64,000 nucleotides of DNA, taken from contig OZ240678.1 in assembly GCA_965198905.1 (NCBI GenBank), positions 3,162,001 to 3,226,000 of the forward strand. Reading direction: 5' to 3'. Position 1 is the stretch's first letter, and each line of letters opens with the position of its first letter. This stretch comes from CAHJWH01 sp965198905 (GTDB taxonomy: Bacteria; Pseudomonadota; Alphaproteobacteria; Caulobacterales; Caulobacteraceae). A model generated the notes under the pieces. That model saw only the letters and a list, made by a program, of their open reading frames with translations. It made no database searches and was not told the origin of the DNA. Of the stretch, positions 50,959 through 59,668 are shown piece after piece. A program made the translations under genes and the position numbers.

Positions 50959-52776
50959 GTGCGCCTTGATCGACGCGACACCTTGAAGTTGCTCGGCGCG
51001 AGCGCCGGGGTCTCCGCGGCCGCCAGCGACCTGCCGGCGCAGGCGCAGGCGCAGGCGGGTGCGATCGAGTTCCGGCACGGCATAGCCAGCGGCGACCCGC
51101 TGCGCGACCGTTTGATCCTGTGGACGCGCGTCACGCCTACGGCCGACGCCGGCGACGTGGGACCCATCACTGTATCCTGGAAGGTGGCCGAGGACGCCGG
51201 GCTCACCCGCGTCGTCGCCCGCGGCCGCACCACCACCGGGCCGCAGCGCGACTATACCGTGAAGGTGGACGCCGACGGCCTGAAGCCCGGGCGCGAATAC
51301 TGGTACGCCTTCGACGTCGGAGGCGCGCAGTCCCCCGTCGGTCGCGCCGGGACCCTGCCCACCGGCCACGTGGACGAACTGGTGATGGCCTTCGTCACCT
51401 GCGCCCTCTATCCCAACGGCTACTTCAACGCCTACGACCACATCGCCAAGTCCGACAAGCTCGACGCGGTGGTGGAGCTCGGCGACTACATCTACGAGTA
51501 CGGGTCCAAGCCCGACGACTACGGCATGGCCAACGGCGCCAGGCTCGGCCGCCTGCCTGAGCCGCCGCACGACCTAGTCAGCCTGGCCGACTACCGCATC
51601 CGCTACGCCCAGTACCGCCGGGACCCCGACCTGCAGGCCGCCCATGCGCGCGCGCCCTGGATCTGCGTGTGGGACGACCACGAGGTCTGCAACGACACCT
51701 GGAAGGGCGGGGCGGAGAACCACCACGAGAAGACCGAAGGGGCCTTCCAGGACCGCAAGGCCAACGCCATGCGCGCCTACTTCGAATGGATGCCGATCCG
51801 CGAGCCCGCGCCCGGGATGGCGCGCGAGGCCATCTACCGCAGCTTCGACTTCGGCGACCTGGCCAGCCTGACCATGCTGGAGAGCCGCCTGCTCGCCCGC
51901 TCCTACCAGCTGGAGTTCGAGCGCGCGGGCGACATCCCCTACGTCCTCTACGAGGCTAGCCCGACGGGCGGGCGCCACCGGATCACCGATCCCCAGACCG
52001 TCGCCGCCGTGATGGCCCGCACGCCGGAGAACGGGGCGCCGCCGGCGCCCTACGTGCTCGGCCCCGACGTGGAGGCAGTGACCCGCTACATCTCCGACCC
52101 GAACCGCCAGATGCTCGGCTCCGAGCAGGAGGCGTGGCTGCAGTCGACTCTGGCGGCCTCGGCCAAGGCCGGGCGGCCCTGGCAGGTGGTGGGCAACCAG
52201 GTGATCATGGGCCGCGCCCGCTTCCCCAAGGTTGCGCCGCTGATCGGCGAGGCCGGAATCGCCGCCCTGCTGGGCAAGCTGCCGGAGAGCCGCCGCAAGG
52301 AGGCCGCGGAGATGATCGAGATCTCCCGCTACGACATGCCCTTCGACCTGGACGGCTGGGACGGCTACCCCGCCGCCCGCGCCCGCATGGACGCCATCTT
52401 CGCCGGCGCGGGCGGGGGCAACGCCATCGTGGTCTCCGGCGACAGTCACGCCTTCTGGGTCAATCAGTTGCACGACGCGGCGGGCGCGCAGCGGGTGGCG
52501 CTGGAGCTCGGGACCAGCGCCATCACCAGCCCCTCGCTCGGCGACGGCGCCGGCGGTTTCCAGCTCGGCCCGGTGTTCATGCAGCAGAACCCGGAGGTGG
52601 CCTTCTGCGACCAGCTGGCCAAGGGCTACGTCCGCCTGACGCTGCGCCACGATCAGGCTGTCGGCGAATTAGTCCAGGTCCAGATCGACGCCAAACCCTA
52701 TGTGGCGAGCGTCTTGGGAACGTGGCGGCTCCGGCCGACCTCCGGCGTCGGGGTGGGACCGGTCGAGCGCGCGTGA
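50959..52776 (+). CDS. phoD: PhoD-type alkaline phosphatase
   Basis: A 605-residue phosphodiesterase/alkaline phosphatase D exported by the Tat pathway. The leader carries RRDTLKLLGASAG with the twin arginine. The N-terminal PhoD_N beta domain is at about 35-135. The metallophosphatase core shows FVTCALYPNGYFNAYDHIAK, DAVVELGDYIYEYG, ICVWDDHEVCND and NAIVVSGDSHAFWVNQLHDA, carrying the calcium/iron ligands. The GTG start at 50959 follows CCAGGAGA. It is divergent from a TonB-dependent receptor, suggesting a joint role in organophosphate use. I see no convincing Pho box. Confidence 0.92.
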   Translation: MRLDRRDTLKLLGASAGVSAAASDLPAQAQAQAGAIEFRHGIASGDPLRDRLILWTRVTPTADAGDVGPITVSWKVAEDAGLTRVVARGRTTTGPQRDYTVKVDADGLKPGREYWYAFDVGGAQSPVGRAGTLPTGHVDELVMAFVTCALYPNGYFNAYDHIAKSDKLDAVVELGDYIYEYGSKPDDYGMANGARLGRLPEPPHDLVSLADYRIRYAQYRRDPDLQAAHARAPWICVWDDHEVCNDTWKGGAENHHEKTEGAFQDRKANAMRAYFEWMPIREPAPGMAREAIYRSFDFGDLASLTMLESRLLARSYQLEFERAGDIPYVLYEASPTGGRHRITDPQTVAAVMARTPENGAPPAPYVLGPDVEAVTRYISDPNRQMLGSEQEAWLQSTLAASAKAGRPWQVVGNQVIMGRARFPKVAPLIGEAGIAALLGKLPESRRKEAAEMIEISRYDMPFDLDGWDGYPAARARMDAIFAGAGGGNAIVVSGDSHAFWVNQLHDAAGAQRVALELGTSAITSPSLGDGAGGFQLGPVFMQQNPEVAFCDQLAKGYVRLTLRHDQAVGELVQVQIDAKPYVASVLGTWRLRPTSGVGVGPVERA

Positions 52777-52839
52777 ATCGTGAGGGATTGCTGGCTTGGA
52801 GGCTGAGGCCGTTCGCGAGCCGCTCAAACCACCCGCTCA

Positions 52840-52857
52840 TCCCGGCGAATGCCGGGA
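52840..52857. repeat. REP-type hairpin
   Basis: TCCCGGC-GAAT-GCCGGGA, a perfect 7-bp stem, is followed by CCCAGATC. This is a common dispersed alphaproteobacterial extragenic palindrome. It is 64 bp after the phoD stop and may end its transcript. From here to the IS1380 end at 53008 I see no gene. Confidence 0.65.
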
Positions 52858-53007
52858 CCCAGATCAGAGGACGCCGCCGCCCAGCTCAGGTGATAGTTCC
52901 AGCCAAGCGCAATGTTTAACCAGCCGACCCTGCTCTGAGAAGAGCGGCTTAGGTGGCGCAGCAGAAGAGGATCGCGCATGCCATGTGCCGGCGCCTAGCA
53001 CACCTAA

Positions 53008-54665
53008 CCCGGATTTCTCACCAGAGTGGCGGACTTCGGCGGGCTGACGTTTCGCAAGCTTAGCTTTAGGTCCGGGCGGAGTGATCGGGCGAGATAAGCG
53101 GCGGGATGGGCGCACATCACCGTCCGCCGGAATGGCGTTGATGTTGGTCGGCGCTGGGGCGTGTTCGTCGGTGGCGTCCTCCCTGTCTGATCAGTGGCTC
53201 AAGCGGGCGCTGGCGGGGCGGCGAGAAGCCTTGCGCTGGCGAGCCGCAGCTCGTGGGTCCAGGGGAAAGCGGTGGCCATGGAGACGGTGATGCGCCGGAC
53301 GGACACGGTGACCTTGGCGGCGATCTTCAGGAGCTTCAGGCGGATCGTCCCGCAGGTGGCGGTCTGGAAGGTGGTGTGGCGCAGCGCCAGCCTGCGTAGC
53401 GCGCTGAGCAGGACGTAGGCGAAGGAGGCGAACCACAGGCGCAGCTGGTTGGCCCGCATGGTCGCCGCCGAGGTGCGGTCGGCGAACAGGTCCAGCTGGC
53501 ATTCCTTGATCCGGTTCTCCATCTTGGCCTACGCGCGCAGTAGAGCGTCTCGTACAGCGGCCTGGCCATGAACCTGTCGGGCTTGAGGCTGGTGACCAGG
53601 AAGCGGGGATTGGCTTTGCCGTGGGTGCATTCCGCCTTGGCGATCACGCGCCGCCGGCGCGTCCAGCTGCCTCGGGTGGACCACATGAAGTCGCGGAACA
53701 CCCGTGCCGGCGCCTTGGTCTTGTCGGAGAGGGCGGCGGCCTCGGCCAGGGCGTCCGCGACCCTGGCCTCCAGGCGGGCGTTGCGCGCAAGGCCAAAGAC
53801 GTAATCGACCTTGTTCGCCTCGCACCAGCTCATCAGAGCGTCGCGGGCGAAGCCGCTGTCGGCGCGCAGGATGATCTTCACCTTGGGCCAGCGCTTACGG
53901 ATCAGGCCGATGATGCGCGCCACCTCTTCAACCGAGCCGGCGGCGGCGTCGATGTCGGCCTTCCTCAGCTTGGCGCAGAGCAGGTCCTGGCCGCAGAAGA
54001 TGTAGAGCGGCAGGTAGCAGTAGCGATCATAGTAGCCGTGGAAGAAGCGGCTTTCCTGGTGGCCGTGGATCGGATCGTCGGTGGCGTCCAGGTCCAAGAT
54101 GATCGGCTCGGAAGGCTTGCGCCGACCATTCAGGAAAAGCTCTACGAACAGGTCCTCGATGGCCTTGGGGTCGTGACTGACCTTGCGGTAGCGGTGCTCG
54201 CCGGACGGCGCATGCTCCAGCCGGTTCAGCGTGCTCTTGCCTGCAGGGGCGCGGTCAACCGCCCCAGGAGCGCGCCGAGCAAGGGATCGTGGCGCAGCTG
54301 GTCATGATCGACCAGGTCCTCGTAGCCCAGGCACAAGCCGAACACCCGCTGACCCACCAACGTGCGCACATCATGCACCGTCCGGGTCGGATCGCGACCA
54401 TCCACAAAGCAGCGGGTGAAGCGATCCAGCAGGCCTATGGCCTTGTCGATGGCCGACAGCAGCACCGCGCCCGCATCTGTCGTCAGCCGGCCGCCGTCGA
54501 AAGCGCCCACAACTTTACGCCCGCAGGCCTCTCCCAAATCCAGCGAATCTGGCACACACTGTTAGGGCATAGGGGGAACTCCTGCGAACGGGCATCTCTT
54601 TGTTGCAGAAGAACTTTCCCTGATTCTCAACCCCTATGCGACCCGCTCCTGGTGAGAAATCCGGG
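53008..54665 (-). mobile_element. IS1380-family element, full length but inactive
   Basis: The ends are perfect 16-bp inverted repeats: CCCGGATTTCTCACCA at 53008-53023 and TGGTGAGAAATCCGGG at 54650-54665. The length of 1658 bp is typical of IS1380. The outside bases are CTAA on the left and CTAG on the right, a near match to a 4-bp target duplication. The truncated copy at 39099-39799 has the same orientation. It splits an XRE-type gene on its right side. Confidence 0.92.
53199..54570 (-). pseudogene. IS1380 transposase with stop codon and two frameshifts
   Basis: The frame should start at ATG 54570, but codon 3 is TAA (54564-54562), where the other copy has CAA. One base is missing near 54242 (GCCTGCAGG here versus GCCTGACAGG in the other copy), shifting the frame before the KSTLNRLEHAP region. 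A second shift near 53525 separates the segment RFMARPLYETLYCAR from MENRIKECQLDLFADRTSAA. The catalytic pieces LDLDATDDPIHGHQE and ILRADSGFARDALMSWCEAN are still readable. With three lesions the enzyme is dead unless the sequence is wrong. Confidence 0.9.
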
Positions 54666-54777
54666 CTAGCTGCTCTTGGGACATGCCCTTGGATTTGCGC
54701 AGAGTTCTCAGACGCAGGCCTACTGCCACGTCGATAGGGTTGGGCCGCCGGTCAGGTTCGCTGGGGTTCAGGTTCAA
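54666..54777 (-). pseudogene. XRE-type HTH regulator, N-terminal fragment
   Basis: From TTG 54777 the frame reads MNLNPSEPDRRPNPIDVAVG then LRLRTLRKSKGMSQEQL, the first helices of a Cro/C1-type domain. It is cut by IS1380 at 54665. Beyond the other IS end the sequence does not continue a helix-turn-helix, so the rest has been deleted or replaced. The N-terminus is clearly paralogous to the intact protein at 56142 (DPIDLEVGARLRDAR), which also starts with TTG. Confidence 0.65.
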
Positions 54778-54863
54778 TCTCCGTTCTATGCGCCCCCGCG
54801 CACCCCATCGATCGCAAAACCTAAGCTACGCCCGCCCAGGCGCGCTACAGCCCATCCCAAACG

Positions 54864-55370
54864 CTAGGGTTCGATGGCCGCCTCATCGTACACCGAATGT
54901 CGGGTAAGTCTGAGGAGTTCGGCTGTGCGATGCAGGCAGGACGAGGTGGCGAGTTTGGCCAAACCCTCTGCGATATCGACGATGTAGGCCGCGAGACGCT
55001 GTGCGCTCTGTTCGCTGGCTTCGTCGGACTTGGCGAGTTCCGTCACGCGCCTGCTCAACATGGACACTATGGGAGCGCCATCATCAAGCCGAAGTACGGT
55101 GTATCTATTTTCGACCCACTGCAGTTCACCTGCTCCAGTGACATAGCGCTTTCTGAGAATGAATGGGTCATGGGTGACCAGCGCCTGCTCCAAGAGCCAC
55201 TCATTCGCCTTCAGATCGTCCGGATAGGTCAAGTCCGACATCGTGAGCCCGAACACCTGAGCCCGAGATCTGCCAACAATTGAGCAAAACTGATCGTCAG
55301 CTGCTATGACACCTCTGCCCGGGCGATATATAATAGAGCCGGTGCTCAGGTAATCTAAACTTCGGAACAC
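54864..55370 (-). CDS. PAS-domain protein
   Basis: A 168-residue soluble protein. Residues about 10-110 form a PAS fold (IIYRPGRGVIAADDQFCSIV, GRSRAQVFGLTMSDLTYPDD, RKRYVTGAGELQWVENRYTV). A helical C-terminal part follows (SAQRLAAYIVDIAEGLAKLA). No kinase or output domain follows, so it acts alone or as a partner. The start is a GTG at 55370 without a strong ribosome binding site. It is divergent from the gene at 55627. Two palindromes lie in the shared 256-bp gap. Confidence 0.75.
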   Translation of the reverse strand: MFRSLDYLSTGSIIYRPGRGVIAADDQFCSIVGRSRAQVFGLTMSDLTYPDDLKANEWLLEQALVTHDPFILRKRYVTGAGELQWVENRYTVLRLDDGAPIVSMLSRRVTELAKSDEASEQSAQRLAAYIVDIAEGLAKLATSSCLHRTAELLRLTRHSVYDEAAIEP

Positions 55371-55470
55371 GCACTATCACCCAGTCAGGACACTTCTATA
55401 AACCACTGCCCAAGGCGCCGCTTCCATGCATCTGATCCCGAACCGCGTCTCATTGCATCATTTGATAGGG

Positions 55471-55484
55471 CTATAGCGCTATAG
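55471..55484. promoter_or_regulatory. 14-bp perfect palindrome, candidate operator
   Basis: CTATAGCGCTATAG is a perfect palindrome. AGG/CCT on the outside extend it to 22 bp with one mismatched pair. It lies about 100 bp upstream of the PAS gene start and 143 bp upstream of the gene at 55627. Palindromes of this kind suit XRE-type dimers, which are encoded nearby. Confidence 0.45.
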
Positions 55485-55581
55485 ACCTAAGCACGTCTTG
55501 TTAACATGGATATGGCTGACGCGCCAGGTTGATCGCAGAAAACCTGCAATCCCGGCGTGTTTGTCGCAGCTTGGCGTTTAT

Positions 55582-55595
55582 CATTTAATTAAATG
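55582..55595. promoter_or_regulatory. 14-bp AT-rich palindrome, candidate operator
   Basis: CATTTAATTAAATG is perfectly palindromic and strikingly AT-rich for this genome. It lies 31 bp before the ATG at 55627, in the position of a -10 region or an operator over it. Confidence 0.4.
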
Positions 55596-55626
55596 TGTTG
55601 GGCAAAATCCTCATTGGAGGTGAGCC

Positions 55627-56058
55627 ATGTCGCGTATTAAATCACTGATCTCAAAGCTGGAGTCAGCAGGCGAGCCCTGCCGATTGCTCGACTCTGAAGC
55701 CACAGGCTGGGCGCTTGCGCCGGCCGGTTGGGTCATCGATCCCATAGAAGACCTGGATGGCTGGGACATCCAAACCTCGCCTGACGAGACAGGTCAAGCG
55801 GCGCTCTGGATGTGTGCGGCTGACGTGAAATACGTGACCCGCTACATGGACGCAGCGATGGAGCTCCTGACCCAGTCGCGGCCGGAGGAGGCGTCCGCCA
55901 TCGCCCTGCGGGCCATGGTGACGCTGTTGGCTCACCCTCGGCCTAACGCGGACGCTGGCGAGTTCACCCAGCGCGCTGCGTGCCAGATGGTGGCTGAACT
56001 TCTGCGCACGATCTATGCGGATGAGGTCACTGCTGAGGGCTCAAAGCTGGCGGCTTAG
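55627..56058 (+). CDS. Hypothetical protein
   Basis: A 143-residue soluble, mainly acidic protein (MSRIKSLISKLESAGEPCRL ... PAGWVIDPIEDLDGWDIQTS). The C-terminal half is helical (YMDAAMELLTQSRPEEASAI, FTQRAACQMVAELLRTIYAD). No family is recognised. It has a very good ribosome binding site (TTGGAGGTGAGCC before ATG). It is followed after 83 bp by an XRE-type regulator on the same strand and is preceded by two palindromes. It could be a regulated partner of these regulators. Confidence 0.65.
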   Translation: MSRIKSLISKLESAGEPCRLLDSEATGWALAPAGWVIDPIEDLDGWDIQTSPDETGQAALWMCAADVKYVTRYMDAAMELLTQSRPEEASAIALRAMVTLLAHPRPNADAGEFTQRAACQMVAELLRTIYADEVTAEGSKLAA

Positions 56059-56141
56059 CCGAAAAGCTCTCTTTCCCTGTTCATGGTAGATCATTTCGCT
56101 TAGCTTCGCGTTGGGGCGTATCTGACTGCTCGGGGATACGT

Positions 56142-56621
56142 TTGAACGACGACCAAATTCCGAACCAGCCTCCAGACCCCATCGATCTGGAGGTTGGTGC
56201 GAGGTTGCGCGACGCTAGGCGGGGCCGAGCCTTGTCGCAAGTCGCGTTGGGCCAGCGGCTCAAGCTCACAGCGCATGAAATTCAGAGACTTGAAAATGGT
56301 CTTGACCGCATGTCCGCTACGTTGCTCGTGCGCGTGGCGGAGGCCATAGGTATTAGGCCGGCCGCGCTGTTGCCCGAGCCCCCGGAGACAAGCTGCGCGC
56401 AAGCTTCCCAGGATTGTGCGGCTGAAGGTGAGGGTTCCGATGAAGCGCAATTGCTGACAGCCTTTCACCGGATAGGCTCCAAAGACCTTCAGAGCAGTGT
56501 GGTCGGCATGGCCCGTCGGCTTGCTGATGAGAGCGAGTTGGGCGCTACGGAGTCGACCTCAGAGGATCAGGGCGAACACGGCGCCCCTATAGCGCGGGAT
56601 GCGGGTAGTAGCCCGGCCTGA
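56142..56621 (+). CDS. XRE-family HTH regulator
   Basis: A 159-residue protein whose N-terminal half is a Cro/C1-type domain: DPIDLEVGARLRDARRGRAL, SQVALGQRLKLTAHEIQRLE, NGLDRMSATLLVRVAEAIGI. The C-terminal half is acidic and low-complexity, with an aminoacid pattern (AQLLTAFHRIGSKDLQSSVV) seen in similar Caulobacterales regulators. The start is TTG 56142. An upstream alternative is not visible. It converges with tadG, 5 bp apart. It is paralogous to the fragment at 54666-54777. Confidence 0.8.
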   Translation: MNDDQIPNQPPDPIDLEVGARLRDARRGRALSQVALGQRLKLTAHEIQRLENGLDRMSATLLVRVAEAIGIRPAALLPEPPETSCAQASQDCAAEGEGSDEAQLLTAFHRIGSKDLQSSVVGMARRLADESELGATESTSEDQGEHGAPIARDAGSSPA

Positions 56622-56626
56622 CTACC

Positions 56627-58324
56627 CTATGAGACAAGTGCGGAGCCGCGGCAGCGTAACCCGTTCGCCCAGACATCCGCCTCGCCGACTTTGACGCCGC
56701 TCACGGCCTCGACTTGGCCGATCAGAGTGTCCAGGGATGGCGCGGCCTGGACCAGCACGGCCTGGAGCTCAGGCGAGAGGATGGCGGGCGTGATCCCCAG
56801 CGCAACGACGGGCGTCTGGACCTGAACGCCGGTTCCGCTCAACAGCGAGGCGACGCTGGCCTTGGCGACATCGGAGGTGAAGACGCTCTTCATCGTGCCC
56901 GCTGCAATTTCCGCCTGGTTGAAGCGGACGGTCTGCCAGCTCGATTGGCCGCCGCCGATGTCTACCCGGCTGTAGGCAGTGGCCCGCACGAGCACAGCAT
57001 TGAGCAGGGTCGCGGTCTGCAGCGCCACCGGTGTGGTGAAGGTGCTCAAGGTGGACGGGTCGACCTGAGCCAGGGCGTAGGTCCCAAGGCTGGGTGAAAC
57101 CGAGAGGCCCAGGCCTTGGTCGGTTGCGCCTGTGGGGCACTGCATGTCCAAGAGCTTAGCCTGAGCCGAGGCTGCCTCCACATAGATGGGCAGGGTCACC
57201 AGCGCGCCGCCCGTGGCGGTCGACAGGACGCCCGGCGCCAGGCTGGCTTGAATGTAGAGACGCATCTGGGCTGTCCGCACCACCACCTGGCCGGCGTCGG
57301 TCACCGTCAACCAGGGTGACTGGCTGGGCCGCTAGCCAATCGCCAGCCAGAGGTTCAGTTGTGCGATGCCAGGCACAAGGCCGTTCAGCGACACGTTGAG
57401 CTGGCGCGAAGCGTTGGCGGCGGCGAGTAGCGCGTCCGCAAGGCCGAGCGCCCCGACCGTCAGGCTGGCCCCGCTGCTATCAGTCGTCTGGTCCTGACTG
57501 TCGTAGGGGCCGAGGTCCAGGATCGTGGCGAGCGGGGTAGAGGGAAGCGCAGTTGAAGCTGCAGCCAGGGCCTGGGCGGCGCTGGCCGCGGCGGACTGAC
57601 CGCTGGCGCTCAGTGTGTCGGCCAGGGCGCTTAGGGCCGTGGCGGGCGGGACGGAGGTGGTGAGCACCTGGCTGAAGCTCAGCGCCTGCAGTCCTGCCCG
57701 CGTCTGGATGGCGGGCACATAGCGGAGCAGGTCTACGTTGGCGTTCGCCAGCGCTTGATAGTTCATGACGGAGAGTTGGACCTGGCTCCCGGTCAGGGCC
57801 GACAGGAGGGCGTTGGCTACCCCGCCGTTCAACGAGGCCAAACCCGAGCCAATGGAGAAGGCGGCAAATTGTGCGCGAGCGGCCACTGTGGTGCGGGCCA
57901 CGGTGAGACTGGAACGCCCGATCAGCAGGCCGGCGAAGTACAGGGGTACAGGGGCCTGCAGCGTCACCTGAACCGCATTACGGCTTGCGGAGGAGGCGGT
58001 GAAACGCTGGGCCGCGGGGGTGGCGGCGCTCGCTGAGTAGAGACCAGTCACCGTCTGGGCCGTGATCCCGCCTGGCCACGAGTTCAACGCGGCGGTGGCT
58101 TGGGCGGTCACGGCGGGCGTCTCGCTTGCGGTGGGGTCCAGGCTCTGCACTGCAGCCATGGCGGCGAGGTCCGCCACACCCTGCAGCTGGCGTGTCTTCA
58201 TGTAGATGTTGCCGAGATCCACCCCCAGCGCCGCGCTGCCGATCAAGGCCAGCATGCAGAGCGCCGTCAGCATGGCGGTGATACCGCGACGGTCAGACGC
58301 AAAGGCGCTGAGGGTGCGATGCAC
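56627..58324 (-). pseudogene. TadG-like pilus assembly protein interrupted by an amber codon
   Basis: The frame starts with GTG 58324 (MHRTLSAFASDRRGITAMLT), with the N-terminal membrane helix and the conserved GVDLGNIYMKTRQLQGVADL segment of the TadG/Flp family. It runs to a TAG at 57334-57332 after NLWLAIG. The same frame continues without any other stop (RPSQSPWLTVTDAGQVVVRT) to 56627. A GAG to TAG change explains it. The product without the stop would be 565 residues. The truncated 330-residue protein keeps the membrane anchor but loses the C-terminal domain. It is one base after the tadE stop. Confidence 0.8.
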
Positions 58325-58325
58325 G

Positions 58326-58805
58326 TCAGAAGCCTCCGACCTGGACCGACGCGCTGCGCAAGATTGAGGACGACGGCATGGGAATGACGCCGTTTAGCGC
58401 CCAGAGAGGGCTGCCCGAGGCGTCGTAGGCGATGTTCACTGTCATCACCTGCGACTGGTCGGTGTAAGCGAGCTGGACCAGCTTGGGGTTCAGGAAGCCG
58501 TAGGTGTGCAGCTCGTTAGTAAGACAGTTGGTGGCGAGCTGCTGGCGCTCGGTGTCGGAGAGGCCACCGAGCGCGGCGCGCGCAGCGTCGTTGGCCAACT
58601 GCTGCACCGAGTGGGCCATCAGGAAGTAGCCGCCGTACACCATGATGCCGAGCAGCAGCAGGATCAGCACCGGCCCGATGATCGCAAACTCCACAGCCAC
58701 TGCGCCATCGGTCGAGTGGTCAAACCCACTCAATGGAGTGCCGAGGCGAAAGCTCGCTGGGGTTGAGTTCGTGGTTATGGTAGGGCGTCTGCAAAGTAGC
58801 GGCAT
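58326..58805 (-). CDS. TadE-like pseudopilin
   Basis: A 159-residue minor pseudopilin-like protein of tight-adherence pili. The processing region and hydrophobic helix are DGAVAVEFAIIGPVLILLLL (Glu after the helix start is typical). ARAALGGLSDTERQQLATNC and a C-terminal beta part follow. The 33-residue leader before the TadE segment is longer than usual, so a later start is possible. It is coupled with tadG. The rest of the tad/cpa locus (ATPase, secretin, prepilin peptidase) is not in this window. Confidence 0.8.
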   Translation of the reverse strand: MPLLCRRPTITTNSTPASFRLGTPLSGFDHSTDGAVAVEFAIIGPVLILLLLGIMVYGGYFLMAHSVQQLANDAARAALGGLSDTERQQLATNCLTNELHTYGFLNPKLVQLAYTDQSQVMTVNIAYDASGSPLWALNGVIPMPSSSILRSASVQVGGF

Positions 58806-58952
58806 GCTTCATCTCCCTCGCCACTCTCTCATAGGTAGTGTGATAAGCTTTCCCGATAGTGAATTGGGGGGAGAGGTCATGTGCGGCAATAGCGACGCGT
58901 CGGCAGGGACAGGGTCTAAGGGTGGCGGACAGCGGAAGCTGACCTCGCGAAC

Positions 58953-59267
58953 TTGGCCGCCAAGCAACTCACCGTAGCTCAGATGAACCAAGCCCTGGGG
59001 GCGCACATGCGACTGGCGCGCATTCGGATGGGCTACAGTGTGGTGGAGCTCTCCCAGCTTTCAGGCGTGTTGATTGAAGAAGTTGAAGGGTTCGAATTGG
59101 GCAACTCCGTAGAGCTGCCCGTGATCAACTCGGTCCGTCTCGGCTTAGTATTCCGCGATGCGCTTGGACCGATGTGGTGGGATGCCGAACTTTTCCGCGG
59201 TGCTACAGATGCAGCGAGCGCATTTTCTCCTACTAAGTCTACACCCGCCGCGAAGCAGGCTCACTAG
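58953..59267 (+). CDS. Small XRE-like HTH protein
   Basis: A 104-residue frame with LGAHMRLARIRMGYSVVELS and QLSGVLIEEVEGFELGNSVE, a divergent Cro/C1-type helix-turn-helix, and a C-terminal tail ending STPAAKQAH. The start is unclear: TTG 58953 and ATG 58983 lack good ribosome binding sites. A strong site (GGGGGGAGAGG) precedes ATG 58879 in another frame (MCGNSDASAGTGSKGGGQRK). So the gene may begin at 58879 and carry a one-base indel near 58950. It is divergent from tadE. Confidence 0.6.
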   Translation: MAAKQLTVAQMNQALGAHMRLARIRMGYSVVELSQLSGVLIEEVEGFELGNSVELPVINSVRLGLVFRDALGPMWWDAELFRGATDAASAFSPTKSTPAAKQAH

Positions 59268-59349
59268 GAGCAAAGATTTGTGGGCAATCTTCAGTGCGAT
59301 TGATAACACGCGCGCGACACACGCGTGCCCCAGCCGGGTGTGGTGCCCA

Positions 59350-59426
59350 GGTGGTTAGGGCTGAGCGGGACTACCGAGGATCGAGTCCAAACGGCTTCCC
59401 GCAGTACGCTTCGGTCGCTAACCACC
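59350..59426. repeat. Structured inverted repeat
   Basis: The outer arms GGTGGTTAG (59350-59358) and CTAACCACC (59418-59426) are perfect. Inner arms GCGGGA/TCCCGC (59365-59370, 59397-59402) and GGACT/AGTCC (59368-59372, 59384-59388) compete. It superficially resembles a tRNA, but the D- and anticodon arms do not form. It could be a regulatory RNA, a MITE-like remnant or an IS end. The rest of 59268-59493 has no gene. Confidence 0.4.
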
Positions 59427-59493
59427 GAGGCCGTGTGAGAACGCATTGGTAGGATGCAGGGCGGTGAGCGGGGAGCGCGGGAGGGAGTCGCTC

Positions 59494-59668
59494 TCAGGCG
59501 TTTAGCGCAGAGATCAGCGGCTTCACTCCGAAGATCGAGATCAGTCGCTTCATGTTGTAGGCCAGGATGTGGAGGCTTATCTCACCTGCGACCTTGTCCA
59601 GACGTCGCATCCTGAAGTGGACGGCTCCCATCCAGGCCTTCAGCGTACCGAAGACATGCTCAACGGTC
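59494..59668 (-). pseudogene. IS1182-type transposase, C-terminal fragment
   Basis: The 57 codons after the IS66 end read VEHVFGTLKAWMGAVHFRMR, then LDKVAGEISLHILAYNMKRL and ISIFGVKPLISALNA, the conserved end of IS1182/DDE_Tnp_1 transposases. The N-terminal part is not on the other side of IS66, where a different gene begins. So the IS66 insertion was followed by deletion or recombination. Confidence 0.8.

Noticed and set aside
39099..54665. Composite transposon formed by the two IS1380 copies
   Set aside because: The copies are in the same orientation, but one is missing its outer end and both transposases are dead, so the segment could not move as a unit.
3045..57334. Amber codon recoding (readthrough of TAG)
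   Set aside because: Two in-frame TAG codons occur inside broken genes, but TAG also ends normal genes here such as tsf. No tRNA or insertion signal is visible.
59340..59430. Possible tRNA gene
   Set aside because: A GGTGGTTAG D-loop-like string and a TCGAGTCC string occur, but the acceptor, anticodon and T stems cannot be formed together.
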